Below are positions 34,003 through 41,299 of a stretch of DNA of 45,017 bases, in pieces. How positions within the stretch are numbered: position 1 is the first letter of the stretch; each line of letters begins with the position of its first letter. This stretch comes from Hyphomicrobiaceae bacterium (GTDB lineage: Bacteria > Pseudomonadota > Alphaproteobacteria > Rhizobiales > Hyphomicrobiaceae), in NCBI GenBank assembly GCA_008933705.1, contig WBUN01000038.1:1-45017 (forward strand), read 5' to 3'. The notes below the pieces were generated by a model that saw only the letters and a program-made list of their open reading frames with translations, searched no databases and was not told the origin of the DNA. Both the position numbers and the translations under genes were made by a program.

Positions 34003-34097
34003 CGCAAATCCCCCTGGACAGGCCGAGACTGCCCCAGAGCGGCCGTCTGCATCATCACCGCGAAGCCGAACACCAGCCCAAGTCGCCCGAGAAGCAT
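33999..34097 (-). CDS. 32-codon signal-peptide-like ORF coupled to the six-cysteine genes
   Basis: The ATG at 34097 follows GCGAGGGACAC. The product is MLLGRLGLVFGFAVMM followed by QTAALGQSRPVQGDLR. It has an Arg5 n-region, a hydrophobic core, and an Ala-Leu-Gly cleavage-like site before a short polar end. The TGA overlaps the next ATG (ATGA), the classic form of translational coupling. It may be a leader peptide or a tiny secreted peptide. It is too short to test by composition, so confidence is limited. Confidence 0.42.
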   Translation of the reverse strand: MLLGRLGLVFGFAVMMQTAALGQSRPVQGDLR

Positions 34098-34150
34098 GTG
34101 TCCCTCGCAATCGACGTGTTGGAAAGCCGGACACATTCGTCACCCATCGT

Positions 34151-34168
34151 CCTTGACCAAGGTCAAGG
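34151..34168. promoter_or_regulatory. FNR/FixK/CRP-type palindrome upstream of the six-cysteine operon
   Basis: CCTTGACC-AA-GGTCAAGG is an 18-bp palindrome with the core TTGAC-N4-GTCAA (TTGA-N6-TCAA), as bound by FNR/FixK-family regulators. Its centre is 62 bases before the ATG at 34097. If the transcript starts about 41 bases from the centre, near 34118, the leader would be about 21 bases and include the ribosome site. No clear -10 is seen. No plus-strand gene lies within 2 kb. The rest of 34098-34342 is empty. Confidence 0.5.
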
Positions 34169-34342
34169 CGTGAACCTGGCCCGCCAACAGCAGCATGGAA
34201 TGCGTCGAGCTGCAGTGTGGGTCACAAGCAGCAATTGCGATGTGCCTCGCCGCCGGTCAGCGGCCGCTCCGACTGCAGACGTCCCACAGCTTCCCACGCG
34301 TCACCCCGTGCCGCACGTCACCGCGCCGCGCGGCACCGCCCC

Positions 34343-35410
34343 TCACGGCACGATCCGCTCCGCGCGGAAGCGGCCGAGCAGGCGCGCGAACATCTCCTCG
34401 CTGTCGACCACGTCGTGAAAGCCGAAGCGGCGCGACTTGGTGACGTCCGACATCACATCCCAGTCGCAGCCGAACACGTAGTCGGCGAAAGGCCACGCCA
34501 CGAGCTGGTCGAACGCGAACGGCTTCAGGCCATACTTGTGCGTCATCGCGCGCCACAGCTCGCCCTTGTCGGCCATGTGCTGGGTCAGGCTGATGCTCTG
34601 CGGCTCGCCCACGGGCATGTCGAACACGGCGGCGAGCTTCGGCCACACGTGCTTCCAGCGGAAGTAGTCGCCGTTGGTGATGTTGAAGGCCTCGAGCCCG
34701 CAGCCGGGCTCGGTGGCGGCCCACAGCGCGGCGTTGGCGAAATGCGCCGACTCCGTCACCTGGTAGAGCGACGTGTACGCACCGGGCTTGCCCGGGAAGC
34801 GCAGCGGCAGCCCCAGCTCCTTGCTCACGGCAGCGTAGACCGCGATCGCCGGCGCCAGGCTCATGGGCGTGCCGGGCGCAAAGCCGCACAGCGTCTGCGG
34901 GCGCAGCTCCGTCCAGTCCCAGCTCTTGCCGCGCTGGAACGCGGTCAGCCAGTCGATCTGGTCGAAGTAGTAGTCGGGCGGCATGTGGCGCGGGTCGCTC
35001 TCGCGCGCCGGCGTCTTGAACGGGCCGAGGTGCGATCCGTAGTACTTCGTCCCCGTCACCAGCACGACGCGGCGCAGGCGGCGCGATGCCCCGCTGATCC
35101 CCGTCACCGCGTTGATGAGCATGTCGCGGTTGGGCGCGATGTTGGACGCATAGCCGGCGGCGGCCCCGGTCGAGGCCTGGAACGCGGCGTAGAAGATGTG
35201 CGTCGCCTCGCCGAGGCCCTTGAGCTTCGCTGCCGCGTCCCCCGCATCGAGCAGGTCGACGCCGACATGGCGATAGCGCGGCCCGTCCTGCGCGCCCCGG
35301 CGCGACAGCCCGACCACCGACCAGTCTTCCTCTTTCAGAAGGCGCTCCACGATGTAGCGCCCGATCACCCCGAGCGCCCCCACCACGACGGCGTGCTTGC
35401 GTTCGCCCAT
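34343..35410 (-). CDS. PRISE-type SDR (progesterone 5-beta-reductase/iridoid-synthase-like)
   Basis: The 355-residue extended short-chain dehydrogenase starts 'HAVVVGALGVIGRYIVERLL' with the altered GxxGxxG of this family and 'GLSRRG' for NADPH. The hallmark 'TGTKYYGSHLGPFKTPARESDPR' (PRISE motif with the catalytic lysine) and 'PDYYFDQIDWL' (the catalytic-tyrosine region, usually NFYYxxED) are present. So is 'ELRPQTLCGFAPGTPMSLAPAIAVYAAV'. Members reduce activated C=C bonds of enones. The bacterial substrate is unknown. The start at 35410 was chosen for length and for the GGAAGGCGGAG site directly upstream; ATG 35428 is an alternative. Confidence 0.85.
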   Translation of the reverse strand: MGERKHAVVVGALGVIGRYIVERLLKEEDWSVVGLSRRGAQDGPRYRHVGVDLLDAGDAAAKLKGLGEATHIFYAAFQASTGAAAGYASNIAPNRDMLINAVTGISGASRRLRRVVLVTGTKYYGSHLGPFKTPARESDPRHMPPDYYFDQIDWLTAFQRGKSWDWTELRPQTLCGFAPGTPMSLAPAIAVYAAVSKELGLPLRFPGKPGAYTSLYQVTESAHFANAALWAATEPGCGLEAFNITNGDYFRWKHVWPKLAAVFDMPVGEPQSISLTQHMADKGELWRAMTHKYGLKPFAFDQLVAWPFADYVFGCDWDVMSDVTKSRRFGFHDVVDSEEMFARLLGRFRAERIVP

Positions 35411-35527
35411 CTCCGCCTTCCCGCGCATGCCTCTTGCAAAGCCGGTCTGCCGCAACGGCGCCGGCGCACGGACTGCATCACAAGGCGGATGAAAAGGAAA
35501 GCGAGCGGGCGGGCGACGGCCGGTGGC

Positions 35528-36481
35528 CTACTCCGGCGTCATGAACTTCAGCGCCGCACCCGACGCGGCACCGCCGACCACGCAGGGGATGCCGACCTCC
35601 AGGTGGCCCATGGCGCCGGCAGCAACGCAGCCGACCGCCAGCGCGGTCTGGCCGACCATGCCCCACCACTGCAGATTGCGGGCGGATGCGGGCCCCTTGG
35701 CCTTGAGCTTGTCGATGGAGGCCATGGCGTCCTTGCGCACGCGACCGAACTCGAACGTCTCGGCTGCGTCGATCACCTCCTGCAGAACGGCACGCGTGTC
35801 CTTGGTCTCGTAGGCCATCGATGCCTTCAGCATGTCGAGCAGGTCCTTGTCGCGCGAGGCGTTGGTGGCAAGCGACAGCTTGGCCATGCTGCCGATCGTC
35901 AGCCGCTCGACATTGTTCTGGTCCTTGGCCCACGCCAGGATCGAGACCATGCGCGCGATCGGCTCGAAGGAGCCCGTGGCGAAGTACTGGCCCCACAGCG
36001 TGTCGAGCGGCGCCGGGCCGGAGTCGAGCGCCACCTGCTTGAGCGTGGGCTGCTTGCCGTAGACGAAGCGGTCGATGAGCGCCTTTCTCGCCGGCATGCG
36101 CTCGGCGAACTTCAGCATCAGGTCCTTCCAGTCCGGCAGGCCCGAATAGGCGATGGCGCGCACGATCGCCACCTGGTCCTCAGGCGGCATGGGAAACATC
36201 TTGGCGATCAGCGCCTCGGCCCGCTTGGGATTGGTCTCCAGCACGCCGGCTATGAAGCCCACGTAGATGCCGGCCGTCTCCATGTCCCGGAACAGCCCGA
36301 GATTGCTCATGGCGCGGACGGCGAGGGGAACCTTCTCCGGGTTGGGCTTGGCGCGATAGGTGTTGATCCAGCGCAGGATCGCCTCGGAGGAGGCGAACTC
36401 GCCCTTCTTGGCCGGCGCCGCCAGGGCGGCCTGACCACCCAGGAACAGCAACGCCAGGATGACGGCCGTTGCGGCACGCAT
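35528..36481 (-). CDS. Secreted hypothetical protein, 317 aa
   Basis: The product has a clear signal peptide (MRAATAVILALLFLGGQAALAAPAK) followed by an alpha-helical body made of many short amphipathic helices, for example 'AEALIAKMFPMPPEDQVAIVRAIAYSG' and 'DAAETFEFGRVRKDAMASIDKL'. It ends in a Gly/Ala-rich hydrophobic segment (TALAVGCVAAGAMGHLEVGIPCVVGGAASGAALKF) that could be a membrane anchor or glycine-zipper. The helix-turn spacing suggests an alpha-solenoid. I do not recognise a named family. GGGGAAG lies just before the start. It is transcribed in the same direction as the PRISE gene after a 117-base gap. Confidence 0.75.
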   Translation of the reverse strand: MRAATAVILALLFLGGQAALAAPAKKGEFASSEAILRWINTYRAKPNPEKVPLAVRAMSNLGLFRDMETAGIYVGFIAGVLETNPKRAEALIAKMFPMPPEDQVAIVRAIAYSGLPDWKDLMLKFAERMPARKALIDRFVYGKQPTLKQVALDSGPAPLDTLWGQYFATGSFEPIARMVSILAWAKDQNNVERLTIGSMAKLSLATNASRDKDLLDMLKASMAYETKDTRAVLQEVIDAAETFEFGRVRKDAMASIDKLKAKGPASARNLQWWGMVGQTALAVGCVAAGAMGHLEVGIPCVVGGAASGAALKFMTPE

Positions 36482-36649
36482 GGCTTCCCCGATCCGCTCT
36501 GCCCCGCACGCGATTGAGCTGCCACAAGGAAAAGCCGCACGTGGCGGATTTGTGGCGTAGCCAGAGCAAGCCTGCCGGCGACCCGAATTTTTGCCGGAAC
36601 CATCCCCACGGCGCGCGGTTAACCGCTCAGCTGCGACAGGAGGAACCTC

Positions 36650-36958
36650 ATGCGACGATCGATTGCCCTTGCCGTCTGCATGGCGGCCGCAGCCCTGTTG
36701 GGCAGCCATGCCGGTGCTTCCGCGCAAAGCGTCGGCATCGAGATCTACACGGGCCCGCCGCCGGCTCCATACGCCTACTCCTACGAGCCCAGCCACAGGG
36801 TGCGATACGGGTACCGGCCGCACGTCTACGGCTACGTGCGGGACGACGACCGCGACGACGCCGATATTGTCATCGAGCGACCGGCCTACCGGGGCGGCTG
36901 CGGGATCTATCGCTATTGGAACGGCGAACGCTGCGTTGATGCCCGCTACGAAGATTGA
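36650..36958 (+). CDS. Small secreted Tyr/Arg-rich protein, 102 aa
   Basis: AGGAGG precedes the ATG by about seven bases. The product has a signal peptide ending 'SHAGASAQ' and a mature part rich in Tyr, Pro and Arg ('GPPPAPYAYSYEPSHRVRYGYRPHVYGYVRDD'). It ends with 'RGGCGIYRYWNGERCVDARYED', which resembles the C-terminus ('CG.YrYWdG.rCvDAR') of numerous small periplasmic proteins of Hyphomicrobiales. Two cysteines probably form a disulfide. The function is unknown. It is divergent from the 317-residue secreted protein, with a 168-base shared upstream region. Confidence 0.75.
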   Translation: MRRSIALAVCMAAAALLGSHAGASAQSVGIEIYTGPPPAPYAYSYEPSHRVRYGYRPHVYGYVRDDDRDDADIVIERPAYRGGCGIYRYWNGERCVDARYED

Positions 36959-36970
36959 GGCCCATCAACC

Positions 36971-36995
36971 ATGATCGGCCATCCCGGCCGATCAT
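36971..36995. terminator. Perfect hairpin between convergent genes
   Basis: A 10-bp stem ATGATCGGCC / GGCCGATCAT with a five-base loop lies between the plus-strand small secreted protein (stop 36958) and fabI (stop 37011). It could serve both directions. No T-tract. Confidence 0.6.
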
Positions 36996-37010
36996 CCGCC
37001 CAACGGGCGC

Positions 37011-37862
37011 TCAGCCGGGGGTGTCCTTCATCACCGAGATGTCGGGCGCGTCCTCGTTCTTCATGCCCTGCACGTGATAGCCGGCGTCCACGTGATGGAC
37101 CTCGCCGGTGACCCCGCGCGACAGGTCGGACAGAAGATAGAGCCCTGCCGCCCCCACCTCCTCGATGGTGACCGTGCGGCGCAGCGCCGAATTGTACTCG
37201 TTCCATTTCAGGATGTAGCGGAAGTCGGCGATGCCGGATGCCGCCAAGGTCTTGATCGGCCCGGCGGAAATGGCATTGACCCGGATGCCCGTACGACCGA
37301 GGTCCGCCGCCAGGTAGCGCACGCTCGCCTCCAGCGCCGCCTTGGCGACACCCATCACGTTGTAATGCGGCATGACCTTCTCGGCGCCGTAGTAGGTCAG
37401 CGTCAGCATCGAGCCGCCCGGCGACATCAGCTTCTCGGCACGCTGCGCCAGCGCCGTGAACGAGAAGCATGAGATCAGCATGGTCTGCGTGAAGTTCTTC
37501 TCGGTCGTGTCCACGTAGCGGCCATCGAGCTCGGCCTTGTCGGAGAAGGCGATGGCGTGCACCAGGAAGTCGAGGTTGCCCCACTGGCGCTTCAGCTCGG
37601 CGAAGACAGCATCCATCGACGCCGCGTCCGTCACGTCGCACGGCAGAACGAGCTTGGAGCCGACCTCAGCCGCCAGCGGCTCGACGCGCTTCTTCAGCGC
37701 GTCTCCCTGATAGGTGAAGGCAAGGGTGGCGCCCTGCGCCGCCGCCGCCTTGGCGATACCCCACGCGATGGAGCGATTGTTGGCGACGCCCATGATGAGC
37801 CCGCGCTTGCCCTGCATCAGCGTGCCCGCCAGAGTAGCGGCGCCCGCGCCAGGTCCCGTCAT
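37011..37862 (-). CDS. fabI: Enoyl-ACP reductase (NADH), FabI
   Basis: The 283-residue SDR-type enoyl-[acyl-carrier-protein] reductase performs the last reduction of each fatty-acid elongation round. Family features are 'MQGKRGLIMGVANNRSIAWGIA' and 'VHAIAFSDKAELDGRYVDT'. The FabI-specific triad sits in 'LTYYGAEKVMPHYNVMGVAKAAL': Tyr157 or Tyr158, Tyr167 and Lys174, with the Y-x6-K spacing. 'ISAGPIKTLAASGI' follows. The start at 37862 adds about 15 residues before the conserved core; Met16 (37817) is a possible alternative. Residues at the triclosan pocket look standard. A MarR-type gene lies upstream in the same orientation, but no operon link is evident. Confidence 0.94.
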   Translation of the reverse strand: MTGPGAGAATLAGTLMQGKRGLIMGVANNRSIAWGIAKAAAAQGATLAFTYQGDALKKRVEPLAAEVGSKLVLPCDVTDAASMDAVFAELKRQWGNLDFLVHAIAFSDKAELDGRYVDTTEKNFTQTMLISCFSFTALAQRAEKLMSPGGSMLTLTYYGAEKVMPHYNVMGVAKAALEASVRYLAADLGRTGIRVNAISAGPIKTLAASGIADFRYILKWNEYNSALRRTVTIEEVGAAGLYLLSDLSRGVTGEVHHVDAGYHVQGMKNEDAPDISVMKDTPG

Positions 37863-37985
37863 ATGTGTTGGCCCCTTGTTCGATACGGCGCTTCCCGCCG
37901 GTTCTTGATTTCGGCGCATCCTACACCAACCGCCTTGCCGGTCCAGACGCGGCGCCGTGCACCCTCGCAGCCCCCGCACCCGGCG

Positions 37986-38426
37986 TCACGTCCCTGCCAG
38001 CTTGGCCATCAAGCCTGCCAGCTGCTCGGCGTCGGCCTGGCTGAGCCGGGCCCCGAAGTGCTCCTCGATGGCCGCGGCATAGACCGGCCACATGGCCCGA
38101 CGCAAGGCGCGGCCCTTGGCGGTGATGACGAGAACATTGTTGCGCCCGTCGACCTGGCACTGATGGCGCTCCACGAGGCCCTCGCGCTCCAGCCGGTCCA
38201 CCAGCCGGCAAACGTTGTATTGCGCCAGCTTCGTGCGATCCTGCACTTCCGTCTGCCGCACCATGCCTTTGGTGCTCGCGTCGACCTCATGGAGCACATG
38301 GTACCACTCGAGCGGCGGAAAGCCGGCCCGCTTCAGGTGCTCCTCGACCTTGTCCAGCAAGGTCTTCTCGGTGCGCACGAGGCGCTCCCAGGCCTCGATC
38401 ACCGCAGGTGTTGGTTTGCTGACCAT
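37986..38426 (-). CDS. MarR-family transcriptional regulator
   Basis: The 146-residue MarR protein has 'KVEEHLKRAGFPPLEWYHVLHEVDAS' (dimer and first helices), the recognition region 'TKLAQYNVCRLVDRLEREGLVERH' and the wing 'CQVDGRNNVLVITAKGRALRRAM', with the conserved D.R pattern. Cys residues in 'NVCRL' and 'HQCQVD' could allow redox sensing, which is inference. It is divergent from a glutathione S-transferase gene. The 120-base intergenic region holds three TGCANCTGCATG repeats and is likely its binding region. Confidence 0.88.
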   Translation of the reverse strand: MVSKPTPAVIEAWERLVRTEKTLLDKVEEHLKRAGFPPLEWYHVLHEVDASTKGMVRQTEVQDRTKLAQYNVCRLVDRLEREGLVERHQCQVDGRNNVLVITAKGRALRRAMWPVYAAAIEEHFGARLSQADAEQLAGLMAKLAGT

Positions 38427-38451
38427 CCTTCACACGATAGCAGAATTTGCT

Positions 38452-38502
38452 TGCAACTGCATGTTTTCTATCATATGCACCTGCATGCGATGCATCTGCA
38501 TG
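38452..38502. promoter_or_regulatory. Iterated TGCANCTGCATG sites between marR-type and GST genes
   Basis: Three copies are present: TGCAACTGCATG (38452-38463), TGCACCTGCATG (38476-38487) and TGCATCTGCATG (38491-38502). Centre spacings are 24 and 15 bases. The palindrome GATGCATC (38489-38496) lies in the last pair, flanked by GCATGC on both sides. The AT-rich repeated region is the shared promoter of the divergent pair. Its use as a MarR operator is inferred. Confidence 0.65.
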
Positions 38503-38546
38503 CATTAGAGCATCGCATGCCTTTTCTCAACCTGGAGATGCCCTCA

Positions 38547-39155
38547 ATGAAGCTCTATTTCTCTCCCGGCGCCTGTTCTCTCTCCCCCCACATCGTGCTG
38601 CTCGAGGCCGGCCTGCCGTTCGAGAAGGTCAAGGCCGACACCAAGACCAAGGTCATGGACGGGGGCGGCGACTACAGAACCGTCAATCCGCTCGGCTATG
38701 TCCCTCTGCTCGAGCTCGACGACGGCACCCGCATCACCGAGGGTCCCTCCATCGTCCAGTATATCGCCGACAAGGTCCCGGCCAAGAACCTCGCGCCCCC
38801 CAGCGGCACGCTGGAGCGCACCAGACTGCAGTCGTGGCTGAACTTCGTCACGAGCGAGTTGCACAAGGGCTTCTCCCCCCTGTTCAACCCGAGCATGCCC
38901 GAGGAAGCCAAGAAGATCTTCCGCGAGCGCCTGGCCACGCGCTTTGCCCATCTCGACAAGCATCTCGCCGGCAACGATTACCTGATGGGCACGGACTTCT
39001 CCGTGGCCGACGCTTACCTGTTCGTGGTGTCCAATTGGGCATCCCGCGTGGATGTGGATCTGTCGCCTTATGCGAACGTTCTGGCCTATCGCAAGCGCGT
39101 GGGCGCCCGTCCCGCGGTGCAGGCGGCCATGAAGGCCGAAGGTTTGATCAAATAG
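38547..39155 (+). CDS. Glutathione S-transferase, beta-class-like
   Basis: The 202-residue GST begins MKLYFSPGACSLSPHIVLLEAG, with Cys10 in 'SPGACS' as in bacterial beta-class enzymes. The glutathione-site motifs 'NPLGYVPLLELDDGTRITEGPSIVQYIAD' (cis-Pro and the Glu-Gly-Pro-Ser turn) follow. The C-terminal helical domain ends with 'FSVADAYLFVVSNWASRV', the N-cap/hydrophobic staple motif. The start at 38547 lies nine bases after GGAG; ATG 38538 is too close. It is divergent from a MarR gene that probably represses it. A hairpin terminator follows. Confidence 0.92.
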   Translation: MKLYFSPGACSLSPHIVLLEAGLPFEKVKADTKTKVMDGGGDYRTVNPLGYVPLLELDDGTRITEGPSIVQYIADKVPAKNLAPPSGTLERTRLQSWLNFVTSELHKGFSPLFNPSMPEEAKKIFRERLATRFAHLDKHLAGNDYLMGTDFSVADAYLFVVSNWASRVDVDLSPYANVLAYRKRVGARPAVQAAMKAEGLIK

Positions 39156-39176
39156 CGCTGCCAAACAGCAAACAAG

Positions 39177-39208
39177 AAGGGGCCGGCCTCGCCAGGGGCT
39201 GGCCCTTT
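39177..39208 (+). terminator. Terminator after the GST gene
   Basis: The stem AAGGGGCCGGCC / GGCTGGCCCTTT (11 pairs with one bulge and one G-T pair) ends in a short T run, 22 bases after the GST stop. It also lies before the stop of the convergent 2TM gene. Confidence 0.65.
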
Positions 39209-39231
39209 CCATGCGGCAGGTCGCCCTGGGG

Positions 39232-39543
39232 TCAGGACCGGTCCACGATCTCTTTGACTTTGCGCGCCTCCCAGTCCGCAACCGCCTTGGGAGCGCGGCC
39301 GAACACGCCGACGGCATGGGCGATGACGCCGATGCCCCAGCCGCCGACCACCCACAGCACCCACCAAGGCCCGCCGGAAACGAAGTTGATCGCAAACAGC
39401 CCGGCGTTGATGACGGCATAGATGGCGAGGTGAACGTAGAAGCCCTTGATGGCCGCCACCTGCTGCTTGGCGCGCGCCAGCTTCTCACGATCCCCGGGCG
39501 CAACAACCTCAGGTTGCAGCGAAGGCTGATCGGTTAGTGTCAT
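39232..39543 (-). CDS. 2TM-domain protein
   Basis: The 103-residue protein starts with a polar N-terminus and 'REKLARAKQQVAAIKGFYVHLAIYAVINAGLFAINFVSGG'. A second membrane segment is 'WWVLWVVGGWGIGVIAHAVGVFG' and the tail 'VADWEARKVKEIVDR' is charged. This is the standard layout of the short bacterial 2TM family, often found alone or fused to histidine-kinase or LytTR proteins: helix, TM1, Trp-rich turn, TM2, then 'W..rkv..im'. No kinase is next to it. GAGGAG lies about eight bases before the start. Confidence 0.85.
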   Translation of the reverse strand: MTLTDQPSLQPEVVAPGDREKLARAKQQVAAIKGFYVHLAIYAVINAGLFAINFVSGGPWWVLWVVGGWGIGVIAHAVGVFGRAPKAVADWEARKVKEIVDRS

Positions 39544-39613
39544 GATCGGCTCCTCTGCTCACTTGTGGCGAGCCCCGCGCTGCGCCGTGGTGGCCTATAC
39601 GTGAGCCTACATC

Positions 39614-40504
39614 CTACAGATTCAAGAGCAGCACCACGCCCGCGACGATCAGGCCGACGCCGATCGCCTCCCGCGACGCGAGCCGCTGTTTGAACAGATT
39701 GCGCGTCAGGATCTGCGCGAACAGGATCTCGATCAGCGCCAGCGTGCGCACCTTGGCCGCCGTCTCGATGGCGAACGCCAGAAACCACATCTGCGAGGCA
39801 AAAGCGCCCATGAACCCGGCAAACAGCGAAGGCCGCCATGCCCTGAAGATCGAGACCAACACGGGCCGGTCAGCAATCAGCAGATAGAACGTCAGCACCA
39901 CGGTTTGAATGAAGAGGCCGAGCGCCAGCGTCACGGTCGCCGCAACGATGAAGCTCGGTGTGTCGAGCGCGCGGATGCCGCCGCGAAAGCCGATGGCCGC
40001 GATCGCAAACATGCCACCCGAGGCAATGCCGAGCAGGGCCGGCCGCCAGGTGAATGCCTCCTGCGCGTTGCTGCGCGGCCAGGAGACGAGCAGCACACCC
40101 GCGGTCGCAATCAGGATGGCGGCTGCGAGCCCTGGCGTCACACGGTCGCCCAGGAACACGAGGCCGAACAGGGCGACCTGCACGGGCTCCGTCTTGGCGT
40201 AGGCCGTGGTGACGACGAACGAGCGCTCGGCCATCGCGGCGAGCAGCAGCGCCGTGGCCCCGATCTGGGCCAGCGCGGCAACCAGCGTCCACGTCAACAT
40301 CGCCGAATTGAGCACGGGAAACGGCCGCCCCGTCGCCGGCAGCACAATGGCCAGGAAGAGAAGGCCGAAGGGAAGGCCGAACAGAAACCGCACGTGCGTG
40401 GCGCCGACCGTACCGAGCGTGACGGTCAGCTCCTTCTGCATGGCGTTGCGCATCACCTGCCCGGCGGCGGCGATCACGGTGAATACCGCCCACAATCCAG
40501 GCAT
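39614..40504 (-). CDS. EamA/DMT-family transporter
   Basis: The 296-residue membrane protein has about ten hydrophobic helices in two EamA halves. These run from 'HVRFLFGLPFGLLFLAIVL' and 'TTAYAKTEPVQVALFGLVFLGDRVTPGLAAAILIATAGVLLV' to the second half, ending 'IEILFAQILTRNLFKQRLASREAIGVGLIVAGVVLLLNL'. The repeated 'E...a......l.....' end of each half, with one conserved Glu/Arg pair, is typical of drug/metabolite exporters. The substrate is not known. It lies in the same orientation as the pyroglutamyl-peptidase-like gene, 78 bases after it. Confidence 0.87.
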   Translation of the reverse strand: MPGLWAVFTVIAAAGQVMRNAMQKELTVTLGTVGATHVRFLFGLPFGLLFLAIVLPATGRPFPVLNSAMLTWTLVAALAQIGATALLLAAMAERSFVVTTAYAKTEPVQVALFGLVFLGDRVTPGLAAAILIATAGVLLVSWPRSNAQEAFTWRPALLGIASGGMFAIAAIGFRGGIRALDTPSFIVAATVTLALGLFIQTVVLTFYLLIADRPVLVSIFRAWRPSLFAGFMGAFASQMWFLAFAIETAAKVRTLALIEILFAQILTRNLFKQRLASREAIGVGLIVAGVVLLLNL

Positions 40505-40582
40505 GCCGCCCCGTTCCCCCGTGAGATGTCTCGCCCGCGTCCGACATAGTCTGCCCCGCGACTTCCCGCAACTGCGGGCAAC

Positions 40583-41299
40583 TCAGGTCGAGCGCAGAGC
40601 GGCCGACGCGCGAAGCGGCACGTTCCGGCCCAGACAACCCGCAACGATCTCGAGACTGCCGGCGATGGTCTCCGGCCACGTCAGCGGACAGGCGCCGCTC
40701 CTCCCGCGGTTCGCTCCGCCGGGGCGGGCAAGGCTTGCAGGGATATGGATGAACCCGACGCGGCGGCCCGGCGCCCGCCCGGCGCAGCACAGCGAGTGAT
40801 AGAGCAGCGCATTGCACAGGTACGCCCCCGCATTGCGCGAGACGAACGCGGCAATGCCGCGCCGGCGCAGCCGCGCCACCAGATGCTGCACCGGCAGGCT
40901 CGCGGCCATGGCATCGGCGCCTCCGGGGCGCACCGCCGGCGCGGGCGGCAGCACGCCGGTCGCGTCGGGGCTGGCCTGACAGATGTTGCGCGCGCGCGTC
41001 TCGATCTCGAATCCGCGCGCCCGCGACGACACTCCGAAGTGCAGGACGATGTCGGGAGCGATATCGGCGAGCAACCGCTCGAGCCGCTGCGGAGCCGACA
41101 GCCATTCCGTCGCCAGCACCTCCGTGACGATGCGCACATCGGGAAACGCGGACAGGGCGACCTGCGCCAGCTCTGGCACGAGGCGCATGGTGGCGTTGAC
41201 CGGCACGCCGGGGAACGGACCGAAGCCGGTAACGACAACGGTTGTGTGCGCCTTCCTCTTATCCGGGGCGGCATCCCAACGATGAGCAGCAACGCTCAT
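40583..41299 (-). CDS. Pyroglutamyl-peptidase I-like cysteine peptidase
   Basis: The 238-residue protein starts its fold with 'VVVTGFGPFPGVPVNATMRLV', the usual 'TGFGPF...N.S' motif of pyrrolidone-carboxylate peptidases. The catalytic residues are recognisable: Glu100 in 'GFEIETRARN', Cys162 in 'GAYLCNALLYHS', and His185 in 'VGFIHIPA'. The central part contains an insertion rich in Pro and Ala, so specificity for pyroglutamyl substrates is not certain. The start overlaps the meaB stop by four bases (ATGA), an unusual pairing that implies translational coupling. Confidence 0.85.
   Translation of the reverse strand: MSVAAHRWDAAPDKRKAHTTVVVTGFGPFPGVPVNATMRLVPELAQVALSAFPDVRIVTEVLATEWLSAPQRLERLLADIAPDIVLHFGVSSRARGFEIETRARNICQASPDATGVLPPAPAVRPGGADAMAASLPVQHLVARLRRRGIAAFVSRNAGAYLCNALLYHSLCCAGRAPGRRVGFIHIPASLARPGGANRGRSGACPLTWPETIAGSLEIVAGCLGRNVPLRASAALRST

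Larger units (their letters stand above)
33488..34017. repeat. Tandem duplication (~262 + ~268 bp) containing paralogous small genes
   Basis: 33488-33749 and 33750-34017 are direct copies beginning CCCTTCAGCGCCGGATGACC and ending in an AGGGGG/AGAGGG-type ribosome site on the minus strand. Ends are highly similar; the middle differs by substitutions and by length changes that are multiples of three. Each copy holds one small minus-strand gene. Confidence 0.85.
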
